A DNA stretch of 46,247 bases from an uncultured Pelagibacteraceae bacterium (GTDB lineage Bacteria; Pseudomonadota; Alphaproteobacteria; Pelagibacterales; Pelagibacteraceae), in assembly GCA_902555465.1 (NCBI GenBank), contig CACDSN010000011.1:1-46247 (forward strand). Direction: 5' to 3'. Below, piece after piece: positions 25,126 to 34,262 of the stretch. Below the pieces are notes generated by a model. That model had not been told where the DNA came from. It did no database searches and saw only the letters and a list, made by a program, of their open reading frames with translations. Each line of letters opens with the position of its first letter. Within the stretch, counting starts at the first letter, position 1. The position numbers and the translations under genes are program-made.

Positions 25126-25842
25126 ATGAAAAGTTTAAGTATTGTAATACCCTGTTTTAACGAAGAAGATAATATTTCTTCCCTGTTTGACAATTTAGAA
25201 ACTCTTAAAAAATCATATGAATATCTAGAAATTATTGTTGTTGACAACGGTTCAACTGATGATTCTTTACATAAAATTCAATTACATAAGTTATACAAAA
25301 ACAAATTAATAAAGCTTGTAATTGTTGAAAAAAATATTGGATATGGAAATGGAATTATGGAAGGTGTATATCGATCTACTTCGAAGTATATATCGTGGTG
25401 TCATGCAGATTTACAAACCCCACCCCAGTATGTTTGTGATGCTTTTGAAAAAAATTTTGATAAATTAGAAAATGAAAAAATAATAATAAAAGGAAAAAGG
25501 TTAAATAGAGATATTTTTGACCAAATATTTACTTTTGGTATGTCAATTATTGCAAGTCTTATATTTGGAAAAAAATTAACTGATATAAATGCACAACCAA
25601 AAATATTTTCAAAAAATTTCTTATCATTTTTTAAAAATCCTCCTAATGATTTTTCATTAGATATATACTTAATGGTAGTAGCGATACAAAATCATTATAA
25701 AATTATTGAATATCCAGTAAGATGGGATGAAAGGGTAGCTGGTGAAGCAAAAGGAGGAGGTTCCATTAAAGCAAAATTAAGACTAATTATACAAACTCTC
25801 AAATGTATTATTGCTTTAAAAAAAAAATTTAAAACAAGTTGA
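25126..25842 (+). CDS. GT2-family glycosyltransferase (dolichyl-phosphate mannosyltransferase-like)
   Basis: 238 residues forming one GT-A domain. SLSIVIPCFNEEDNISSLFD, EIIVVDNGSTDDSL, NIGYGNGIMEGVYRSTSKY, the DxD-like HADLQTPPQYV and YPVRWDERVAGEAKGGGSIKAKL are those of polyprenyl-phosphate mannose/glucose synthases. No membrane anchor follows the catalytic domain. It would transfer a sugar to a lipid carrier or acceptor at the inner face of the membrane. It lies 20 bp after the nucleotidyltransferase and 10 bp before the GDPD-like gene, which points to a common glycan or glycolipid pathway with the large membrane protein at the end of the operon. Confidence 0.87.
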   Translation: MKSLSIVIPCFNEEDNISSLFDNLETLKKSYEYLEIIVVDNGSTDDSLHKIQLHKLYKNKLIKLVIVEKNIGYGNGIMEGVYRSTSKYISWCHADLQTPPQYVCDAFEKNFDKLENEKIIIKGKRLNRDIFDQIFTFGMSIIASLIFGKKLTDINAQPKIFSKNFLSFFKNPPNDFSLDIYLMVVAIQNHYKIIEYPVRWDERVAGEAKGGGSIKAKLRLIIQTLKCIIALKKKFKTS

Positions 25843-25852
25843 ACTTTTTAAT

Positions 25853-26455
25853 ATGGAAATAATTATTCATAGGGTTAATTCTTTAAAAAAATTAAAAAAA
25901 TTACCAAATTTTTTTGGTACAGAAATTGATATTAGATCTAAAAATTCACACTTAATTTTAAATCATGAACCTGATAGCAAAGGTGATAAGTTTGAAGATT
26001 ATTTACATGAGTATAAACATGGAACTTTAATTTTAAATATTAAAGAAGCTGGAATTGAAAACGAAGTTATAAAAAAAGTAAAAAAAGCAAAAATCAGTTC
26101 ATATTTTTTGTTAGATGTTGAATATCCATATATTTTTAAAAGTATTAAAACTAGACAGAGAAATATAGCGATTAGATTTTCAGAAATTGAATCAATTAAC
26201 ACAGCTAAAACTTTACAAAAATATTTTAATTGGATATGGATCGATACAATAACAAAATTGCCAATATCTAAAAACAATTTAAAAATAATTAAAAAATATA
26301 ATTCATGTATTGTTTGTCCAGAAAGATGGGGCAGACCTAAAGATATAGAATTCTATTGGAAAAAATTAACTAAATTAAAATTTATTCCTAACGCAGTTAT
26401 GACTGAAGAAAGATATGCAAATATATGGAATAATTTACTTAAAACAAATAATTAA
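25853..26455 (+). CDS. GDPD-like TIM-barrel protein
   Basis: 200 residues. The N-terminal pattern MEIIIHRVN, FGTEIDIRSKNSHLILNHEP recalls the glycerophosphodiester phosphodiesterase signature (HR, E-x-D, H), and later strands TLILNIKEAGIE, SYFLLDVEYP and WIWIDTITKLPI follow the barrel order. It is shorter than usual GDPD enzymes (about 240) and the Arg-Gly after the first His is Arg-Val here. It may hydrolyse glycerophosphodiesters or a phosphosugar-lipid, or be a non-classical relative. The context is a sugar operon with a nucleotidyltransferase, a GT2 and a large membrane protein. There is no signal peptide, so it is probably cytosolic. Confidence 0.7.
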   Translation: MEIIIHRVNSLKKLKKLPNFFGTEIDIRSKNSHLILNHEPDSKGDKFEDYLHEYKHGTLILNIKEAGIENEVIKKVKKAKISSYFLLDVEYPYIFKSIKTRQRNIAIRFSEIESINTAKTLQKYFNWIWIDTITKLPISKNNLKIIKKYNSCIVCPERWGRPKDIEFYWKKLTKLKFIPNAVMTEERYANIWNNLLKTNN

Positions 26456-26459
26456 ATTT

Positions 26460-28544
26460 ATGTCTTTTATTTTAAAAAAAAAATTATTAAATTTATACAA
26501 TTTTAAACCCTCTGGGCCTTTTTTATTATCTTTTGGAATATTAGTAGGTGGAACTTCATTTACGATGTTTTTAAATTTTTTTTTAGGAGTCATAGATCAA
26601 ATATATATAATATATGCTTTATTTACTTGGTTTTGGTTAAGAATTGTTGAAATACTTTTTAATATTTTAAGTAAAAAAAATAATAAATTATTTTCATTTT
26701 CATTAAGTTGGCAATTCCCAATTTTGTTGATATGTTTGCTTGGATTATTTCATATTAAATTACCAATCTATTTTCTTGCTTCAATTGCACTTATAGATCT
26801 TTTACTTTTTTTTTTAATTAATATTTATAAAAATATAAATTTAAGTTGGCAAAAAATGATTATAGGTTTTGTAGCAGGATCTATAATTATTGGATTGTCA
26901 AATATTCATACAGGTACTCTTCCATGGATAAATGAATTAGCTTATGTGGGTATTGTGGGCACAGATTATTTGCGTGACGCAGCAGTTGCAAACTCTTGGT
27001 CTGAATATTCATCCATAAGTCACGGAATTCATGGACTTCTTTTTGAGCCCTATCATGTTCTTTTTGCAATTTTTATTGATCCATTTATTAGTGATACAGT
27101 TAATGTAATTAAAGTTTTCACTATACTTGCAAACATAATGATGCCGACGTTTCTTATATATGGATGCTCCAAGTTAATTATTTATATGGGTTCAACTTAT
27201 ATTTCTAAAAATTGGTTACTTATCTTAATGTTTTTTATACTTACGTTTGCATCCATAGATTATGTTCTTGGACAAAGATCACTTTTAATTGCAACACTTT
27301 TATATATTTCGGTAATTCCATTATTATATTACGCAGTTAGCAAATCTAAGATTAATAATTTAGAAATAATTGTTTTATCGTTTCTCGTCCCAGTCACAAT
27401 TTTTGCTAGAGCTTTTCATGGATTATTTTTATTAGGTTTAATATGTTATTTTTTGTCAGTAAAAAAAAATTCGCAAAAAATAATAATATTATCTTCTATT
27501 ATTTTTTCATTTTTATTTATTATTCTTTATTTTGGACAAACAGACAGAGCTTCTAGCGCTATAGGATTTGGTTATTATCAGTATTTTTTAAATTCCTCTG
27601 ATCTATATATTAATAGTTTTTTGATCCCAATAATTCTTTTTATATTTTTTTTAATTCTAAAGAAAAATCCTATTAACTTAAAAAATATAAAACAAATTGT
27701 TAATAATAAATTTTTATTTTTTTTGCTTTTTGCTTGTTTACTCATTTTGGTGTTAGCTTTGAGGACTAGCGGTTATAGTGATACTTTTTATCAATTGTTA
27801 CCTACTTTCTGGTTTCTATTTTTTTTCCTAATTACACCAGAATTTAAACTTCTTTTATTTACAAAGGCGGATGAGTCACTTATTTTTGATAAATCTGTAA
27901 TTAAATATTTCTTATTAATTTCTTTATTTATAGTTTCAATTGCTTTTTTTAAAAAACATTTAGTTTCTATAAATAATGATAGCGGAACATTAAAACATAC
28001 AGTTAAAAGTGTGAGAATACTAAATGATAATTGGAATTTTCAAAAAGATAATAAATTTTTAATGGATGATGTTAATATAAACTATTGTAAAAAAAATAAG
28101 TTTGATATTTTTTGTGAAATTAGATCTAAGCTCTTTGGTTTATCAAAATTAAATGAATTTACTAATAATGTGTATCCAAAAAAAATTCTTCAAAAAGCTA
28201 AAGATATATCTTTAAAATTAAATGGAACCACCGCTATTTATATTTCTCCAAAAAATCAATATTGGTCGTTTTTTCAATACAAAGAAGGAGTTGTTACTGC
28301 AGATATAAAATCAAGTCTTTATTTTATGGCACTAGGTAAAATGCCACTTATCTTTGGAGTAAAATCAGAAAGTACTGATTTAGCTTATTCAATAAATACC
28401 GCTCATAAGAATTTTGGTACACTGAAAAATCTTGACTTACTAGGAACAGATAATGATCTTTGTTCTCATGCAAAAAAAGTTAAGGTTGATAATATTATTT
28501 TATTTGGATCTAATTTAGATACCAGAATTTTAAAATGTAATTAA
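26460..28544 (+). CDS. Large multispanning membrane protein, end of the glycan operon
   Basis: 694 residues from the ATG at 26460, which comes 4 bp after the upstream stop; a longer frame from 26415 would overlap the GDPD gene, so I reject it. About 12-14 hydrophobic segments fill residues 15-510, followed by a soluble C-terminal domain (about 515-694) with KFDIFCEIRSKLFGLSKL and DLLGTDNDLCSHAKKVK. I do not recognise a named family. The overall plan (many spans then a soluble domain) recalls GT-C glycosyltransferases or lipid-linked sugar transferases, and the operon context supports that, but the diagnostic DxD or ExD loop is not evident. Function is inferred, not shown. Confidence 0.65.
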   Translation: MSFILKKKLLNLYNFKPSGPFLLSFGILVGGTSFTMFLNFFLGVIDQIYIIYALFTWFWLRIVEILFNILSKKNNKLFSFSLSWQFPILLICLLGLFHIKLPIYFLASIALIDLLLFFLINIYKNINLSWQKMIIGFVAGSIIIGLSNIHTGTLPWINELAYVGIVGTDYLRDAAVANSWSEYSSISHGIHGLLFEPYHVLFAIFIDPFISDTVNVIKVFTILANIMMPTFLIYGCSKLIIYMGSTYISKNWLLILMFFILTFASIDYVLGQRSLLIATLLYISVIPLLYYAVSKSKINNLEIIVLSFLVPVTIFARAFHGLFLLGLICYFLSVKKNSQKIIILSSIIFSFLFIILYFGQTDRASSAIGFGYYQYFLNSSDLYINSFLIPIILFIFFLILKKNPINLKNIKQIVNNKFLFFLLFACLLILVLALRTSGYSDTFYQLLPTFWFLFFFLITPEFKLLLFTKADESLIFDKSVIKYFLLISLFIVSIAFFKKHLVSINNDSGTLKHTVKSVRILNDNWNFQKDNKFLMDDVNINYCKKNKFDIFCEIRSKLFGLSKLNEFTNNVYPKKILQKAKDISLKLNGTTAIYISPKNQYWSFFQYKEGVVTADIKSSLYFMALGKMPLIFGVKSESTDLAYSINTAHKNFGTLKNLDLLGTDNDLCSHAKKVKVDNIILFGSNLDTRILKCN

Positions 28545-28566
28545 ATATTTATTTAATTAAAATCAA

Positions 28567-29637
28567 TTATATTTTTACACCAGCACCTTTAAGAAATTTT
28601 GCTGTCTCATCAAGTTGCCATCTTGGATTAACGTTATAATTTAATTTATTAAATATTTTTTTTTTATATTTCTCTAATCCTACTAATGCAATCATTGCTG
28701 CATTATCACTACATAAACTTATATCAGGAAATAAACATTCAAATTTATTTTTCTCACACACTTCTAATAATTTTTCCTTTATTCCTTTATTTGCAGCAAC
28801 ACCTCCAGCAACAACAAAAGTCTTTCTTAAATTTTTATTTTCACTTAAATAAATTTCGAAAGCCTTCTTAGTTTTTTCAACAAGAATTTCCTCAATAGTT
28901 TTCTGAAATGAGGCTGCAAGATCAAATTTATCTTGTTCAGTTTTTATTTTTGATTGAACTCTTAATATTGCTGTTTTTAATCCTGCAAAAGAAACGTTGC
29001 ATCCACCTTTGTTTAATATTGGTTTAGGTAATTCAAATTTATTTTTATCTCCTTTTTCTGCATACTTTTCAATTTTAGGTCCACCAGGAAATTCAATCCC
29101 TATTATTTTTGCTGTTTTATCATAAGCTTCTCCTAAAGCATCATCAATCGTTGTACCTAATCTTTTATATTTTCCTAAGTCTTCAACGGATAAATACTGT
29201 GTATGTCCACCTGAAATTAATAGTAACAAATATGGAAATTTTAAATCTGTATTTAACATTGGACTTATTGCATGACCCTCTAAATGATTGACGGCAATAA
29301 AGGGTTTATCTAAGGAGGCAGCAATAGTTTTTCCAAAGTTTAATCCAACAGTTAAACAAACTATTAATCCTGGTCCTGCAGTCGTTGCAACAGCATCAAT
29401 ATCACTAAGATTTATTTTACTTTCTGAGATTGCTTTTTCAGTAATAAGGTCAATTTTTTCTACATGCGCTCTTGCAGCTAACTCAGGTACCACGCCCCCA
29501 AATTCTTTATGTATATCAAACTGACTGGAGACTATATTTGACAAAATCTTTATTTTTCCGTTTTCTTCTTGTATTATTGATGCTGCAGTTTCATCACAAC
29601 TAGATTCAATGCCTAAAATTGTAATTTTTTTATTCAT
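28567..29637 (-). CDS. tsaD: TsaD, tRNA N6-threonylcarbamoyladenosine synthase subunit
   Basis: 356 residues of the Kae1/TsaD ASKHA family. With TsaB and TsaE it transfers threonylcarbamoyl to A37 of tRNAs reading ANN codons. Hallmarks: TILGIESSCDETAASI at the start, FGGVVPELAARAHVEKI, metal-binding His118 and His122 in AVNHLEGHAISP, then LLLISGGHTQYL, and the closing VAGGVAANKGIKEKL and FPDISLCSDNAAMIAL. Length is normal. It is on the minus strand, divergent from hemC with a 51-bp gap; tsaD next to hemC is a common alphaproteobacterial arrangement, so the shared promoter region is expected between 29638 and 29688. Confidence 0.97.
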   Translation of the reverse strand: MNKKITILGIESSCDETAASIIQEENGKIKILSNIVSSQFDIHKEFGGVVPELAARAHVEKIDLITEKAISESKINLSDIDAVATTAGPGLIVCLTVGLNFGKTIAASLDKPFIAVNHLEGHAISPMLNTDLKFPYLLLLISGGHTQYLSVEDLGKYKRLGTTIDDALGEAYDKTAKIIGIEFPGGPKIEKYAEKGDKNKFELPKPILNKGGCNVSFAGLKTAILRVQSKIKTEQDKFDLAASFQKTIEEILVEKTKKAFEIYLSENKNLRKTFVVAGGVAANKGIKEKLLEVCEKNKFECLFPDISLCSDNAAMIALVGLEKYKKKIFNKLNYNVNPRWQLDETAKFLKGAGVKI

Positions 29638-29688
29638 AATATTATAGATAGTACAATTAGATTATAAGATTTAAATATAAAATTATTA

Positions 29689-30600
29689 ATGAAAAAAAAT
29701 AAAATATTAATTGGAACTAGAGCAAGTAAATTAGCTATGATTTATGCTAATCAAGCAAAATACGAATTAAATAAATTTTTTTCAGGGGAAATTGAAATTG
29801 TGAAAATAACAACTGAAGGGGACAAAAATCAGAGGGATAGATTAAAAGACATTGGTGGCAAAGGTTTATTTTCAAAAAAAATTGAAGAAGAATTAATAAA
29901 TAAAAAAATAGATCTTGCTGTGCATGCATTAAAAGACATGCCATCTCAAGAAACTCCTGGTTTAATAACGAATTGTTTTTTGAAAAGAAATTCTCCAGAA
30001 GAAATACTCATAACAAAAGACAATAAAAAATTTAGCGAATTAAATTCAAATTCTATTATTGGAACCTCTTCATTTAGAAGAGAATTTCAATTAAGAAGAA
30101 TAAGAAATGATTTAAATTACAAAATTATAAGAGGCAATGTAGATACAAGAATATCTAAATTAAATAAAAATGATTATGATAGCATCATACTTTCTAAGGC
30201 TGGGATAAAATCTTTAAAATTAGATCATTTGATTTCAGAGGAATTTTCAACCGAAAAAATTATACCAAGTGCAGGTCAGGGAATTGTTTCTATACAATGT
30301 AGAAAAGACGATGATGATATCATTAATCTTCTTTCTAAAGTGAATGACAAAGTTTCAAGTATTTCTGCCTTATCAGAACGTAAAGTATTAAGTATCTTAG
30401 AAGGTGATTGCCATACAGCTGTTGGAGTTTTTTCTAAAGTAAATAATAATAATTTTGAAATCTCTGGAGAACTTTTTTCAATAGATGGTAAAAAAAGATA
30501 TTTTAAAACTATTAAAGATATTCCTTCAAATTTTTTAAAAGCAAGTGAAGAAATAGGAAATTATCTTAAAGTAGAAGCAAAAGATACTTATAAAAAATAA
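29689..30600 (+). CDS. hemC: Hydroxymethylbilane synthase
   Basis: 303-residue cytosolic enzyme that condenses four porphobilinogen molecules into hydroxymethylbilane for heme synthesis. It shows IGTRASKLAMIYANQAKYEL, TTEGDKNQ, the GGKGLFSKKIEEELI and LAVHALKDMP catalytic segments, IGTSSFRREFQL and IRGNVDTRISKL, and Cys241 in LEGDCHTAVG that should carry the dipyrromethane cofactor. Length is typical. The stop overlaps the hemD start by one base (TAATG). Heme made here feeds the cytochrome c maturation system at 42922-46247. Confidence 0.97.
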   Translation: MKKNKILIGTRASKLAMIYANQAKYELNKFFSGEIEIVKITTEGDKNQRDRLKDIGGKGLFSKKIEEELINKKIDLAVHALKDMPSQETPGLITNCFLKRNSPEEILITKDNKKFSELNSNSIIGTSSFRREFQLRRIRNDLNYKIIRGNVDTRISKLNKNDYDSIILSKAGIKSLKLDHLISEEFSTEKIIPSAGQGIVSIQCRKDDDDIINLLSKVNDKVSSISALSERKVLSILEGDCHTAVGVFSKVNNNNFEISGELFSIDGKKRYFKTIKDIPSNFLKASEEIGNYLKVEAKDTYKK

Positions 30601-31298
30601 TGCATATATTATTAACAAGACCTTTAGAAGATTGTTCAGATTTAATAATTAAGTTTAAAGAATTAGGTCATTCTGTTTCACATTTTCCATTAATTAAAAT
30701 AGAAAAAATGGATTATGGAGAAATAAACTTCAATGATTTTTCAGTAATTATTTTTACAAGCTCTAACTCTATAAAAAACTTAAAATTAGAAAACATTAAT
30801 AAGACACTTAAATGTTTTTGTGTTGGATCTACTACTGAAAAACTTGCAAGAGCATCAGGTTTTCAAAATGTAATTGCAGCCGATGGTAACGTAAGGGCAC
30901 TCAAAGAATTAATATTACAAAATCACAATAAAAAAGATGGTAAAATTTTATATGTAAGTGGCGAACTTATTTCTTTTAATTTAGATGAAGCTCTTAGGAG
31001 GGAGGGATATGAGATAATCAGAATTATAAATTATTCTGTTAAACATAATGATGAGATTAAAGATGATTTAATTGAAGAGCTTAAAAAAAATATACCAGAT
31101 ATTGTTTATGTATACTCTGAAAATAGTTCAAAAAGCTTCTTAAATATAATAAAAAAATATCAATTGATTGACAGCTGGATGAATACCAATTTAATGTGTA
31201 TAGGAGAGAAAACATCTTCTGTTTTAAATGAGGTGAAATGGAAAAAAATATTTTTATTTAATCCAGGAGAGGAAGAATTTTTGTTATATAAGGTTTAA
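30600..31298 (+). CDS. hemD: Uroporphyrinogen-III synthase
   Basis: 232-residue enzyme that closes and isomerises hydroxymethylbilane to uroporphyrinogen III. The family is weakly conserved, but the two-domain pattern is visible: MHILLTRPLEDCSDLIIKF with the Arg-Pro, FSVIIFTSSNSIKNL, FCVGSTTEKLARASGF, KILYVSGELISFNLDEAL, IVYVYSENSSKSFLNII and a final MCIGEKTSSVL. Position settles the call: it overlaps hemC by one base. The mscS-type gene follows after a single base, so hemC-hemD-mscS-yggT-folD may all be read in one transcript. Confidence 0.88.
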   Translation: MHILLTRPLEDCSDLIIKFKELGHSVSHFPLIKIEKMDYGEINFNDFSVIIFTSSNSIKNLKLENINKTLKCFCVGSTTEKLARASGFQNVIAADGNVRALKELILQNHNKKDGKILYVSGELISFNLDEALRREGYEIIRIINYSVKHNDEIKDDLIEELKKNIPDIVYVYSENSSKSFLNIIKKYQLIDSWMNTNLMCIGEKTSSVLNEVKWKKIFLFNPGEEEFLLYKV

Positions 31299-31299
31299 T

Positions 31300-32385
31300 A
31301 TGGATGTTTTCGTAAATTTTAAAGAATTATTTTTATCAGTCTGGGAAAAAGGTATTCTTGGAATTAATTTTTATGAAATACTTATTGGAATTGGAATTTT
31401 TCTTTTATTTTTAATTTTTAGAGGATTAATTAGTAAATTAATAATTAAAAAATTAGAGGTTATCTCTAAAAGAACTACAAACAATCTAGACGACACCTTT
31501 GTTCGCTCATTAATAGGTCCAGTAAGGTTTTTACCTATTGTATTAGGTTTTTTCTTTGCAAGTTACTATATGTCGTTTGAGGCAGATACTCGGGAGTTCG
31601 TAAACAATGTAAATAGGACTTTAATTACTATTTTAATCTTTTGGACTATCCACCAAATCATCGAACCGGTCTCATATGTTTTAAGTGGACTTGGAAAAAT
31701 TCTTACAAGAGAATTAATAAGTTGGATAGTTAAATCAATAAAAATTTTAATTTTTATCTTAGGAGCCGCCGCTGTTCTAGAGCTTTGGGGAATTAAAATC
31801 GGACCGATCATTGCTGGCTTAGGTTTATTTGGTGTTGCAGTTGCTTTGGGAGCACAAGACTTATTTAAAAATTTAATTTCTGGAATTTTGGTTTTGGTTG
31901 AAAAAAGATTTAAAATGGGAGATTGGATATTAGTTGAGGGAATAATCGAAGGGATTGTTGAAAAAATTGGTTTCAGATCAACTGTAATAAGAAAATTTGA
32001 TAAATCAATTGCAATAATACCAAATTTTCAATTTGCGGAAAACGCAGTTATTAATATTAGCCAAACAACTAACTGGATTATTAGTTGGACAATTAATCTT
32101 CAATACGACACAACAATTGATCAGCTTAAAACATTAAGAAATGAAATTGAAAATTACATCAAAATAAACGAGGATTTTAAGCCAGAACTTGGTTATGCAG
32201 TTAGAGTCGATAGTTTTGCTGAAAGTTCTATTGATATGTATGTTCGTTGTTTTACTAAAACAGATGATTGGGACGAATGGTTAGCCGTGAAAGAGAGATT
32301 GGCTATTCAAATAAAGCAAATTGTAGAAAAAAATAATGCTTCTTTTGCGTTCCCCAGCCAATCAATTTATGTTGAAAAAAAATGA
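31300..32385 (+). CDS. MscS-family mechanosensitive ion channel
   Basis: 361-residue inner-membrane channel that opens under membrane tension to release solutes on osmotic downshift. About five hydrophobic segments lie in residues 20-185; the pore-lining helix is GPIIAGLGLFGVAVALGAQD followed by LFKNLISGILVLVEKRFKMGDWI, the most conserved MscS stretch. The cytosolic beta domain (IEGIVEKIGFRSTVIRKFD, then IPNFQFAENAVINIS) and the alpha/beta vestibule (to residue 361) follow. It is larger than E. coli MscS (286) because of extra N-terminal spans. Its stop overlaps the YggT start by 4 bp. Confidence 0.93.
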   Translation: MDVFVNFKELFLSVWEKGILGINFYEILIGIGIFLLFLIFRGLISKLIIKKLEVISKRTTNNLDDTFVRSLIGPVRFLPIVLGFFFASYYMSFEADTREFVNNVNRTLITILIFWTIHQIIEPVSYVLSGLGKILTRELISWIVKSIKILIFILGAAAVLELWGIKIGPIIAGLGLFGVAVALGAQDLFKNLISGILVLVEKRFKMGDWILVEGIIEGIVEKIGFRSTVIRKFDKSIAIIPNFQFAENAVINISQTTNWIISWTINLQYDTTIDQLKTLRNEIENYIKINEDFKPELGYAVRVDSFAESSIDMYVRCFTKTDDWDEWLAVKERLAIQIKQIVEKNNASFAFPSQSIYVEKK

Positions 32386-32672
32386 TAGCAATTTTTTATT
32401 TAGCTTTGCAAATACTAAAGTTATATTCTTATGTTGTAATTGCCAATGTTGTAATTAGCTGGTTGGTTGCTTTTAATGTTATAAATACTTCAAATAGATT
32501 TGTTTATTTAGTACTAGATTTTACATACCGTTTGACTGAACCTTTTTTGAGAAAAATTCGACAGTTCTTACCAAATTTAGGTGCTTTTGATATATCTCCA
32601 ATTATACTTCTTTTATTGATTTGGTTTATCGAAATGTGTATGAAACTCTATATTGCACCAATGATATTTTAA
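32382..32672 (+). CDS. yggT: YggT-family membrane protein
   Basis: 96 residues with two hydrophobic segments (about 2-30 and 70-94) around the conserved amphipathic middle FVYLVLDFTYRLTEPFLRKI, RQFLPNLGAFDISPIILLLL. This is the YggT/YlmG family, linked in various bacteria and plastids to division-site or osmotic functions but not well characterised. It overlaps the MscS-type gene by 4 bp and folD follows after 3 bp, so it is plainly part of the operon; the coupling to a tension-gated channel fits an osmotic role. Confidence 0.9.
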   Translation: MIAIFYLALQILKLYSYVVIANVVISWLVAFNVINTSNRFVYLVLDFTYRLTEPFLRKIRQFLPNLGAFDISPIILLLLIWFIEMCMKLYIAPMIF

Positions 32673-32675
32673 TTT

Positions 32676-33524
32676 ATGATTTTAATCGACGGAAAGAAAG
32701 CGGCTGCAGAACTAAGAAATGAACTTAAAAAAGAAGTTGCTGAATTAAAAAAAATACATAACAAAGTTCCAGGCTTAACAGTTATATTAATTGGCGAACT
32801 TGCTCCAAGTAAAATCTATGTAAAAAACAAAGAAAAGTCCGCCGTTGAAGTTGGCTTAAAGTCTGATGTCATCCGATATCCTGAAACTGTAGAGGAAAAA
32901 ACTATTTTGGAAAAAATTGATGAATTAAATAAAGATGAATCTGTCTCAGGTATTCTGGTTCAGTTACCACTTCCAAAACATATAGATAAACAAAAAGTAA
33001 TTGAAGCTATTTCTCCAGGGAAAGATGTTGATGGTTTTCACCCAATGAATGTAGGAAATCTCTCATCAGGTTATGAAAGTTCAGTTCCTTGCACACCACT
33101 CGGATGCTATTTATTGATTAAAAAAATTGAGCCAAATTTAAGTGGAAAAAAAGCGGTTGTGGTTGGAAGGTCAAATCTTAATGGAAAACCAATGACTCAG
33201 CTTTTACTTAAAGAGAATTGTACTGTAACAATTACACACTCCAAAACTGCAGACCTTAAAGGTGAATGTTTAAAAGGTGATATTGTTGTAGCCGCAGTTG
33301 GAATTCCTGAGCTAGTAAAGGGTGATTGGGTTAAGAAAGATGCAGTCGTAATAGACGTTGGAATTAACAAAACTGAAAAAGGAATTGTTGGTGATGTTGC
33401 ATTTGAGGAAGTTTCTAAAGTAGCTAAAGCTTTAACACCTGTTCCTGGTGGCGTAGGTCCTATGACTATTGCATGCTTGTTAAAAAACACAATTGAGTGT
33501 TTTAAAAGATCTCAAAAAAAGTAA
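32676..33524 (+). CDS. folD: FolD, methylene-THF dehydrogenase / methenyl-THF cyclohydrolase
   Basis: 282-residue bifunctional enzyme that interconverts 5,10-methylene-THF and 10-formyl-THF. It shows LTVILIGELAPSKIYVKNKEKSA with the catalytic Tyr-x3-Lys, VSGILVQLPLPKHID, PGKDVDGFHPMNVGNL, PCTPLGCYLLI, the NADP-binding VVVGRSNLNGKPMTQLLL, and GVGPMTIACLLKNTI near the end. Length is normal. 10-Formyl-THF supplies PurH (8161-9702). SAR11 cells are known for heavy one-carbon oxidation through folate enzymes, and this gene may serve that as well. It converges on the SDR gene with no gap. Confidence 0.97.
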   Translation: MILIDGKKAAAELRNELKKEVAELKKIHNKVPGLTVILIGELAPSKIYVKNKEKSAVEVGLKSDVIRYPETVEEKTILEKIDELNKDESVSGILVQLPLPKHIDKQKVIEAISPGKDVDGFHPMNVGNLSSGYESSVPCTPLGCYLLIKKIEPNLSGKKAVVVGRSNLNGKPMTQLLLKENCTVTITHSKTADLKGECLKGDIVVAAVGIPELVKGDWVKKDAVVIDVGINKTEKGIVGDVAFEEVSKVAKALTPVPGGVGPMTIACLLKNTIECFKRSQKK

Positions 33525-34235
33525 TTAGGATAACTTAGATCTTCCACCATCTACAGCTATAATTTGACCAGTGACCCAAGAACTATCTTCTGTGATTAAA
33601 AATTTTGCAAGCGACGCTGAGTCTTTGCCCTCCCCAAGTCTTTTAAGTGGGTGAGCTTTTGCTATACCTTCAGCCAAGACTTTATTCTTTAACATGGGCT
33701 CAGCTATTTTAGAATTTGTTAAACTTGGTGCAATACAGTTAACTCTAATATTTGGCGCAAACTCAGCTGCTAAAGAAACTGTTAATCCTTCTACTGCAGC
33801 CTTAGTAGAGGCGATAATTGAGTGATTTGTAAATCCTCTTTGTGCAGCGACAGTTGAAAATAAAACTATAGACCCTTTATTTGTTTTCAAACTTTCTTGA
33901 AAACCTTTAATTAAATTTACTGCAGAATATAAATTTAATTTCATACACTTATTGAAATCATTTTCATTAACCATTCTTAATGGTTTAAGATCTATTGATC
34001 CTACACAGTAAGCAATGCCCTTGATATCTTGAATATCTGACTTAATTTTATCAACAAAGCTATCTTCCAAAACATCAGCAATTGTAAAATTACAATTTAA
34101 CTTTTCAGCTAATGATTGTGTTTGGCTCTCGTTTCTTCCTACTAAATGCACCTCTTTACCAGAAGCAGCTAATTGCTCTGCTAAATTTGATCCTATTGAA
34201 CCTGTGGCACCGACAACTAAATATTTATCTGACAT
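33525..34235 (-). CDS. Short-chain dehydrogenase/reductase-fold protein lacking the catalytic Tyr
   Basis: 236 residues with the SDR Rossmann fold: YLVVGATGSIGSNLAEQLA for cofactor binding, VHLVGRNESQ, CNFTIADVLED, GIAYCVGSIDLKPL in place of the usual NNAG, SIVLFSTVAAQRG with the Ser, and VDGGRSKLS at the end. In the active-site YxxxK region the text is HSIIASTKAAVEG: the Lys is kept but Ile stands where Tyr is expected. It may act on an unusual substrate, use another residue or be non-catalytic. It is divergent from the photolyase-related gene by 27 bp and might share its regulation. The substrate is unknown. Confidence 0.85.
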   Translation of the reverse strand: MSDKYLVVGATGSIGSNLAEQLAASGKEVHLVGRNESQTQSLAEKLNCNFTIADVLEDSFVDKIKSDIQDIKGIAYCVGSIDLKPLRMVNENDFNKCMKLNLYSAVNLIKGFQESLKTNKGSIVLFSTVAAQRGFTNHSIIASTKAAVEGLTVSLAAEFAPNIRVNCIAPSLTNSKIAEPMLKNKVLAEGIAKAHPLKRLGEGKDSASLAKFLITEDSSWVTGQIIAVDGGRSKLS

Positions 34236-34262
34236 AAATTTTTAAAAAGTTATATATAGACA

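Noticed and set aside
29288..29524. Plus-strand 78-codon frame within tsaD
   Set aside because: Lies wholly inside a well-conserved minus-strand gene and has no own features.
33197..33490. Minus-strand 97-codon frame within folD
   Set aside because: Complement of a conserved folD region; low-complexity Thr/Ser/Pro product typical of a shadow frame.
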